From NCBI GenBank assembly GCA_965369325.1, contig CBDUQI010000204.1, forward strand, positions 1 to 10,796: a DNA stretch of 10,796 nucleotides, given 5' to 3'. This document shows positions 5,852 to 10,796 of this stretch, one piece after another. The position numbers and the translations under genes were made by a program. Numbering within the stretch: the stretch's first letter is position 1; every line of letters begins with the position of its first letter. Under the pieces are notes generated by a model that saw only the letters and a list, made by a program, of their open reading frames with translations, was not told the DNA's origin and searched no databases. The stretch is from CBDUQI01 sp965369325. GTDB taxonomy: Bacteria > Pseudomonadota > Gammaproteobacteria > Steroidobacterales > JBCBZW01.

Positions 5852-8800
5852 TCGCTGTTGGGGGGTGATGCGCTAGATGGGTCTGGCATCAGTGGGCTGC
5901 GCGGTGCCCGGTTGAGACCGATCCGCGCCAGCACCCCGCCCTGTTCGCCCACACGCAGCAGGCTCGGCATCAGGATCAGGGTGAAGAACATGCTGATGAT
6001 CATGCCGCCGACGATGACGATGGCCAGGCCTCGGTAAATATCCGAGCCGACACCCGGAAGTAAGGCTAGCGGCAGCATGCCAAAAATGCTGGTTAAAGTG
6101 CTCATATACACCGGTCGCGCGCGCACCCGCACCGCCTGCTCCACCGCATCGCGACGGCTCAGGCCCTCGGTCTCCCCGTCCCGCGTCTGGCTTACCAGCA
6201 GGATGGCATTGTTTACGACCAAACCTAGCAGAATGATGAAGCCGATCATGGTGAGCAGGTCCAGCGACTGATAGGTGACTAGGTTGAGCAGTGCCAGCGC
6301 CCCGACCCCGCCGGCCAGCGCTAGCGGCATCACCATCAGCACCAGCAGGCTGTCGCGCGGTGAGCGGAAAATAGCGGCCATCACCAGAAACAGGATGATG
6401 ATCGCGAGCACGAAGTTCTTCAGCATGTCCGCCAGTGCGGCTTCCAGGCGGTCGGCGCTGCCGCGGTAGTGCACAGAATAGCCAGCCGGCAGGGCGTCTT
6501 GCAGCACTGGCCCTGCTTGCTCGCGCAAGATATCTAGCGCTTCCTCTACCGTCATGGTTTCCGGCGGTAGTACCTGCAGGCTGATGGTGCGTTGGCCGTC
6601 AATGCGCTGCAGCTGAGTGGGCCCGACCGCGCGACGGATCTTGGTCAACTCACCAATCGTCTGAATGCCGGCCAGCGGCGTGCTCAGTGGCATCGCGGCC
6701 AATTCTTCCGGCGTGCGCCACTGCCCGGCTTTGAGCAGCATGTCCAGCCGATCGTTGCCGTCAAAGTACTCGCCGATAAACAGCCCGCCGGTCATCGCTC
6801 GTACAGCGGTCGCGACGGTGCGCTGATCCAACCCGGCCTGGGTGATGCGCCGGTCATCCGGTTCCAGTTGCAGCTCCGGTTCCGCCAGCGAGAGTGATGG
6901 CACCGGCCGCACCGTGGCACCTGGGATGAGTTCGTTGATTTTGGGCAGCCCAATCCGGGCCGCGTCCATCAGCCGTGCGATGTCCGGTCCCTGCAGGTTC
7001 ACATTGATCGTGCGCCCGCCGTTGAAGCCGATGCCCAGCAGCGAGGCGCGGCTGACGAAGGTCTGGGTGTCGGGGATGCCGCTTAACAACGGCCCGCGCA
7101 ACAGCGCTAGGAATTGCTCCACCTCATCGGGTTCCTGCGGATAAAGATAGAGAATGTTGAAGTTGCCGAACATCGATAGGTTATAGCCTTTGATATACGG
7201 CTTTTCCTTGTGCTCCATGTGCGGGCGCAGGCGTTCGACAATAACCCCAGCGATCTCTTTTTCGAACACATCCAGGGTGACGCCCGGCGGCACATTGAAG
7301 AAACTTTGGGTGGCATCGGCGCTGGCCGAGGGCAAAAAGTCTGCTTTGGGCATGAGCAGGGTGGCCACGGCGATGGACCCCCCGATCAGCCCGACGATCC
7401 ATACTGTACGCCACCGTGCGCCATCGGTCAGGCGCATGACGGTTCGGGTAACCCAGGCCCACCAGTGCTCGCGCGGGTCCGCCTGGCCATTGCCCGCTAG
7501 CAAGTACGCGCTGGCTAAAGGCAGCACCGTCAGTGCGACCACAAAGGAGGCCAGTACGGCGATGGACAGGGTGAGCGCCAGATCGCCGAACATCTGCCCC
7601 TCCTGGCCTTTCATGAACATCACCGGCAGGAAAATGGCGATCGTGGTCACGGTGGAGGCGAACAGTGCGCCGCGCACTTGGCGCGCGCCTTCGATCACTG
7701 CCTCTAGCGTGCGCATGCCAGCTTGGCGATAACGCACGATGTTCTCCTGCACAATGATGGCCGCGTCCAGCACCAATCCCACCGAGAAAGCCAGCCCGGC
7801 CAGAGAGATGACATTGAGGCTCAGGCCAAACACTTGCAGTGCCACAAACGCGACCAGCAGCGATACTGGAATGGCGGTGGCAATGATCGCTGTGGCGCGC
7901 CGGTCGCGCAGAAAAAACCAGAGCACGCCGATGGCCAGCAACACCCCCAGCCCCAGGCTGTTTTTCACCAACGCCAACGCGCGGCGGATGTAGACCGAGG
8001 CATCAAAGCTCAGGTCCATGGTGAGCCCGGCCTCGGCCAGCGCGCCGTCGTTAAGCTCTGCGATGGCCGCGTTAATGCTATCGACGATATCGACAGTATT
8101 AGACCCGTGATCACGCTGGATCGTAATGTAGTACGCGGGGTAGCCATTGCGCATCGTCAGCCCGCGACGTTGAGTAAGTTGTATGGTGACCTCAGCCACT
8201 TCGTTCAGATGAATCGGCCGATCGCCACTCCAGCCGATGATCATCTCACCCAGCTGCGCCACTTCGTACTGCCCGACGATGCGCACGGTGTACTGTCGCC
8301 GCCCGACATCGGCGAAGCCGCCGGAGACATCGTTGGCGCGGGAAACAGCATTAGTGATATCGCCAATGCTCACCCCTAGCGCGGCCGCTCGGTAGGGGTC
8401 AAACTCGATGTGTACCTCGCGTGGACGCTGGCCTTGCAGGTTTACTTGCGCGATGCCGGGAATGCGACTGAGGCGCGGTTCGACGACAGTATCGATCACT
8501 TTTTGATACTGCTCGTCGTACAGATCCTGGTTGGGATTGTCCGGCAGCGGGCGGATCAGCAGGGTCGCCGCGTTGGGCGCATCAAAGCCTGCGCCAGCGG
8601 CAATAAACGGCTCGTTGGCGTCCACCGGCAGCGGCGGCGCCTGGTTCAGGTTGTTGATGACCGAAATCAGCGCCTGCTGCATATCGGTCTCAACCGAGAA
8701 TGTCAGGGTGATGGAGCCAAAGCCGCGTCCGATGTTGCTGGTAATGTCCAGCACGCCGGGAGTACGGCGCAGCAGCTGTTCCTGCGGCTCAACAATGTTG

Positions 8801-8982
8801 GCCTCCATCTCCTGTGGGGCCGCCTCGCGCCAGTTGTTGAACACGGTGATCTGCGGTTGCGAGAGAATCGGCAGTAGCTGGATAGGCAGCGAGCGCAGGG
8901 CTAGTACACCGAACAGTGCGATGATCGCCACGCCTACCAGCACCGCCGGTCCGTGCTCGATGCTGGATCGGGTTATGTTCAT
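5848..8982 (-). CDS. Efflux RND transporter permease subunit (HAE1/AcrB-like)
   Basis: This 1044-residue inner-membrane pump has the full RND architecture and normal length. TM1 is at about 10-30, followed by a periplasmic porter loop to about 335; TM2-6 lie at about 340-490, TM7 at about 526-546, then the second periplasmic loop, and TM8-12 at about 856-1006. Family motifs include the LPIQLLPILSQPQI region after TM1, GVLDITSNIGRGFGSITLTF (76-95) and the TM4 motif VGLVLDAAIIVQENI (401-415). As a proton-driven antiporter it would export drugs, lipids or other amphiphiles through the adaptor encoded just downstream. Against AcrB, Asp407 is kept as D406, Asp408 is replaced by A407, and Lys940 by N924 in VVNNAILLV. 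The DA/NN pair differs from DD/K and also from the DN variant common in other HAE members. GGGAGAG (8990-8996) lies 7 nt before the ATG. The last 25 residues are Pro/Ser-rich. Substrates cannot be told, and no outer-membrane factor is present. Confidence 0.97.
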   Translation of the reverse strand: MNITRSSIEHGPAVLVGVAIIALFGVLALRSLPIQLLPILSQPQITVFNNWREAAPQEMEANIVEPQEQLLRRTPGVLDITSNIGRGFGSITLTFSVETDMQQALISVINNLNQAPPLPVDANEPFIAAGAGFDAPNAATLLIRPLPDNPNQDLYDEQYQKVIDTVVEPRLSRIPGIAQVNLQGQRPREVHIEFDPYRAAALGVSIGDITNAVSRANDVSGGFADVGRRQYTVRIVGQYEVAQLGEMIIGWSGDRPIHLNEVAEVTIQLTQRRGLTMRNGYPAYYITIQRDHGSNTVDIVDSINAAIAELNDGALAEAGLTMDLSFDASVYIRRALALVKNSLGLGVLLAIGVLWFFLRDRRATAIIATAIPVSLLVAFVALQVFGLSLNVISLAGLAFSVGLVLDAAIIVQENIVRYRQAGMRTLEAVIEGARQVRGALFASTVTTIAIFLPVMFMKGQEGQMFGDLALTLSIAVLASFVVALTVLPLASAYLLAGNGQADPREHWWAWVTRTVMRLTDGARWRTVWIVGLIGGSIAVATLLMPKADFLPSASADATQSFFNVPPGVTLDVFEKEIAGVIVERLRPHMEHKEKPYIKGYNLSMFGNFNILYLYPQEPDEVEQFLALLRGPLLSGIPDTQTFVSRASLLGIGFNGGRTINVNLQGPDIARLMDAARIGLPKINELIPGATVRPVPSLSLAEPELQLEPDDRRITQAGLDQRTVATAVRAMTGGLFIGEYFDGNDRLDMLLKAGQWRTPEELAAMPLSTPLAGIQTIGELTKIRRAVGPTQLQRIDGQRTISLQVLPPETMTVEEALDILREQAGPVLQDALPAGYSVHYRGSADRLEAALADMLKNFVLAIIILFLVMAAIFRSPRDSLLVLMVMPLALAGGVGALALLNLVTYQSLDLLTMIGFIILLGLVVNNAILLVSQTRDGETEGLSRRDAVEQAVRVRARPVYMSTLTSIFGMLPLALLPGVGSDIYRGLAIVIVGGMIISMFFTLILMPSLLRVGEQGGVLARIGLNRAPRSPLMPDPSSASPPNSE

Positions 8983-9216
8983 TGATATTCTCTCCCAAGG
9001 CTGAGGTCTTGCTACGGCGCGCTTGCACTGCGCCGGCGACCCGATACCCGACTCCCGCCAATGTAGACTGCCGCGCTGGCCCGAGGTTCGTCGCGGGGTG
9101 AAAGAATTTTCCCCGGCACGAGCGTAAAGCGCATGGCCCTGCGTTGCATTTGTTTAGATGCGCCAGGTATGCATTTCGTTGCGTTGGGGTTTTATCAGGC
9201 GTGATACCATCCGCCG
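8983..9216. promoter_or_regulatory. Divergent intergenic region between the efflux operon and tesB
   Basis: These 234 bp must hold promoters for both directions. Toward tesB, TGaTACCAT (9202-9210) resembles an extended -10 only 6 bp from the tesB ATG, which would make a leaderless or nearly leaderless message and fits the absence of a Shine-Dalgarno there. Toward the pump no convincing -35/-10 pair was found; an inverted repeat with 6-bp arms at 9015-9020 and 9030-9035 lies in the expected leader. No copy of the tetR-side palindrome was seen here. Confidence 0.4.
8990..8996 (-). promoter_or_regulatory. Ribosome binding site of the RND pump gene
   Basis: GGGAGAG on the minus strand lies 7 nt upstream of the ATG at 8982. 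It is one of the clearest Shine-Dalgarno sites in the window and fixes the pump start. A CGGCGC-N9-GCGCCG inverted repeat (9015-9035) lies just upstream in the presumed leader. Confidence 0.6.
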
Positions 9217-10119
9217 ATGCCTGATCGCCCCGATATATCACCCACCGAAGACCTGCTGGGTTTGCTGACGCTGGAGCGCCTGGAGCGCAACCTGTTTCGG
9301 GGTGAGAGCCGCGATATTGGTAGTCGTCGGGTGTTTGGCGGCCAGGTGCTGGCACAGGCCCTCAGTGCCGCGTATCAGACCGTCACCAAGCGAGTGTGTC
9401 ACTCGCTGCACGGGTATTTTGTGCGCCCGGGCGATATCAATTTTCCCATTGTGTTTGATGTGGACCGTGCGCGCGACGGCTTGAGTTTTTCCAATCGTCG
9501 GGTGGTGGCGATTCAGCACGGCAAGCCAATTTTGAATATGGCCGCGTCTTTCCAGGCGCCGGAGGGTGGCCTGGAGCACCAGAGCGGCATGCCTGATGTG
9601 CCGCCGCCGGAATCGCTCGCCGCCGCTGGGGGCTGGAGCGATGAGTTGCCGGCGCAAATGCCGGTAAAGATGCGCCGTTTTTTGAAACACACCGCGCCGT
9701 TCGAGTTTCGCCCGGTCGAGCGTTGGGATTACACGGACACCAGTCCGCGCAAGCCTTTGCAGCATTTCTGGTTCCGCACCGTTGAGCCGTTGCCGGACGA
9801 CCCGCAGTTGCATTGTTGCCTGATGACGTACGTCTCCGATTACTACCTGGTCGGAACTGCGATGCTGCCACACGGTCTGTCTTCCATGGACCCCCGTGTG
9901 CAGCTGGCCAGTCTGGATCACGCGATGTGGTTCCATCATCCGGCGCGGATGGATCAATGGCTGCTGTTCGTATTTGACAGCCCCAGCGCGGCCGGTGCCC
10001 GCGGCTTGGCGCGTGGCAGTGTTTATACTCGCGAGGGTCGTCTGGTCTGCTCCACCGCCCAGGAAGGGCTGATGCGGGTGCGTGATGAGCAAGCGGCCAA
10101 GGATTCCGCGAAACGGTAA
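9217..10119 (+). CDS. tesB: Acyl-CoA thioesterase II
   Basis: This 300-residue TesB-family enzyme hydrolyses medium- and long-chain acyl-CoA to free fatty acid and CoA in the cytoplasm. It is co-linear with E. coli TesB (286 residues). The first hotdog domain (about 12-115) contains LFRGESRDIGSRRVFGGQVL (26-45) and HGYFVRPGD (65-73), ending in MAASFQAPE. The second (about 160-290) contains YVSDYYLVGTAMLPHG (205-220), LASLDHAMWFHHP (230-242) and STAQEGLMR (279-287). The catalytic set maps at a constant +4 offset: Asp204 to D208, Thr228 to S232 and Gln278 to Q282. The Thr-to-Ser change keeps the hydroxyl and should be functional. The start fits because homology begins at LLGLLTLERLERNLFRG; no Shine-Dalgarno is visible, and a candidate extended -10 box ends 6 bp before the ATG. 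It is divergent from the efflux operon and followed 78 bp later by a co-directional TonB-C protein. Confidence 0.97.
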   Translation: MPDRPDISPTEDLLGLLTLERLERNLFRGESRDIGSRRVFGGQVLAQALSAAYQTVTKRVCHSLHGYFVRPGDINFPIVFDVDRARDGLSFSNRRVVAIQHGKPILNMAASFQAPEGGLEHQSGMPDVPPPESLAAAGGWSDELPAQMPVKMRRFLKHTAPFEFRPVERWDYTDTSPRKPLQHFWFRTVEPLPDDPQLHCCLMTYVSDYYLVGTAMLPHGLSSMDPRVQLASLDHAMWFHHPARMDQWLLFVFDSPSAAGARGLARGSVYTREGRLVCSTAQEGLMRVRDEQAAKDSAKR

Positions 10120-10185
10120 AAAACTGCGTCATGCCTGCTGCTACCCAAATCGGACAGGTAGGCTGCGCGCACAAGTGAGAAGTTT

Positions 10186-10190
10186 GGAGA
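10186..10190 (+). promoter_or_regulatory. Ribosome binding site of the TonB-C domain gene
   Basis: GGAGA lies 7 nt before the ATG at 10198. This good Shine-Dalgarno, together with a signal peptide that starts exactly there, fixes the start of the gene. No terminator separates it from tesB. Confidence 0.6.
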
Positions 10191-10197
10191 CCCCTGA

Positions 10198-10796
10198 ATG
10201 AGAAGTTGGAAGCTGCCCTGTATTGGTTTGGGGCTGTGCCTCGCAAACGCTGTCGCTGGCGCCCAGGATGCGCCCGCCCAGCCCGTGCCCGGGCAACCGG
10301 TGATCGGACCGGACTTCGGTGTATTTGGGCCGTTTGCGGTTGAAACGAATACGCCCGATTACCCAGCCGCCGCTATGGAGGCCTGCCTGAACGGCTACGC
10401 GCTGGTGCAACTGGACGTGCTGACGGACGGCCGTGCGGTCAACGTACAAGTGCGACAGGCGGAACCTGCCGGGGTGTTCGAGCAGGCGGCGCTGGATGCG
10501 ATTTCCGGATGGAGTTTTGCCCCCCGGCGGGTCGACGGTGTGTTGGCCCCGGCGCGCGTGCAGCAGGTGTTTGCATTTCGCGCCCCGCCGCCGTGCCCGC
10601 AGATTGATCAGAGCGGCGAGCAGTTGGACAAATGCCAGACCGAGACACCGGAGCGCTACGGGGTGGTGAGCCTTGATCTGATTTTGAATGCGGACGGTAC
10701 CCCGCAGAACATTGAAGTCGCCAGTAGTACTCACGCGTTCATGAACGACGGTGTGGTTGAATCGGCCCGGACATGGCAATATGAGCCGGGGGAGCC
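10198..10796 (+). CDS. Secreted protein with tandem TonB C-terminal domains (3' end outside window)
   Basis: The frame starts at the ATG at 10198 and runs off the right edge after 199 codons. Residues 1-22 form a cleavable signal peptide (core CIGLGLCLANAVAG, likely cut after AGA), with no lipobox cysteine. After a Pro-rich linker (25-40), residues about 52-128 match a TonB C-terminal domain: YPAAAMEACLNGYALVQLDV, a DGRAVNVQV hairpin and a closing helix AALDAISGWSFAPR. A second, similar unit starts at about 147 (YGVVSLDLILNADGTPQNIE, then SARTWQYEPGE) and is cut off. Real TonB has an N-terminal membrane anchor and a proline-rich spanner; neither is present, so this is more likely a free periplasmic relative than the energy transducer itself. 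Cysteines at 63, 133 and 146 could pair. It may be co-transcribed with tesB. The domain call is solid; the function is not known. Confidence 0.88.
   Translation, partial: MRSWKLPCIGLGLCLANAVAGAQDAPAQPVPGQPVIGPDFGVFGPFAVETNTPDYPAAAMEACLNGYALVQLDVLTDGRAVNVQVRQAEPAGVFEQAALDAISGWSFAPRRVDGVLAPARVQQVFAFRAPPPCPQIDQSGEQLDKCQTETPERYGVVSLDLILNADGTPQNIEVASSTHAFMNDGVVESARTWQYEPGE

Noticed and set aside
7723..8379. Plus-strand 218-codon frame opposite the RND pump gene
   Set aside because: It is antisense to a well-supported coding region, His/Gln/Arg-rich, with no domain.
9238..10092. Long minus-strand frame opposite tesB (284 codons)
   Set aside because: It is a shadow of the tesB reading frame in high-GC DNA, with His/Arg/Gln-rich composition and no domain.

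Overview
The window most likely comes from the chromosome of a GC-rich gammaproteobacterium. The grounds are a TesB thioesterase that follows the E. coli protein almost block for block, an AraC regulator of the arabinose-binding-domain type, and an RND efflux pump with a tandem TonB-C-domain protein nearby. The species is not identified. No transposase, integrase, CRISPR array, tRNA or rRNA was recognised.

Layout, left to right. On the minus strand: an AraC-family regulator cut by the left edge (1-878); a TetR-family regulator (875-1600) whose stop overlaps the AraC start as ATGA; an 854-bp stretch with no convincing gene (1601-2454), holding a likely TetR operator next to tetR and a strong plus-strand terminator hairpin near 2331-2381; a stand-alone HyuA-like hydantoinase/oxoprolinase ASKHA protein (2455-4446); a 214-bp spacer with three consecutive inverted repeats (4447-4660); and an efflux operon read as RND pump (5848-8982) then periplasmic adaptor (4661-5851), again joined by an ATGA overlap. 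A 234-bp divergent intergenic region (8983-9216) separates these from two plus-strand genes: tesB acyl-CoA thioesterase II (9217-10119) and a secreted protein with tandem TonB C-terminal domains (10198 to the right edge, truncated).

How they work together. The pump and adaptor form the inner-membrane and periplasmic parts of a tripartite exporter; no outer-membrane factor is in the window, so it must be encoded elsewhere. The TetR-AraC pair is a translationally coupled two-regulator cassette. TetR probably autoregulates through the TAATCAG-N5-CTGATTA palindrome; whether it also controls the hydantoinase or the pump is unknown. HyuA has no HyuB partner here. TesB and the TonB-C protein are co-directional with a 78-bp gap and could be co-transcribed.

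No clearly undescribed system was found. The points most worth a second look are the terminator with no gene in front of it, the altered proton-relay residues of the pump, the inverted-repeat cluster before the hydantoinase, and the stand-alone hydantoinase with a GGDS motif.
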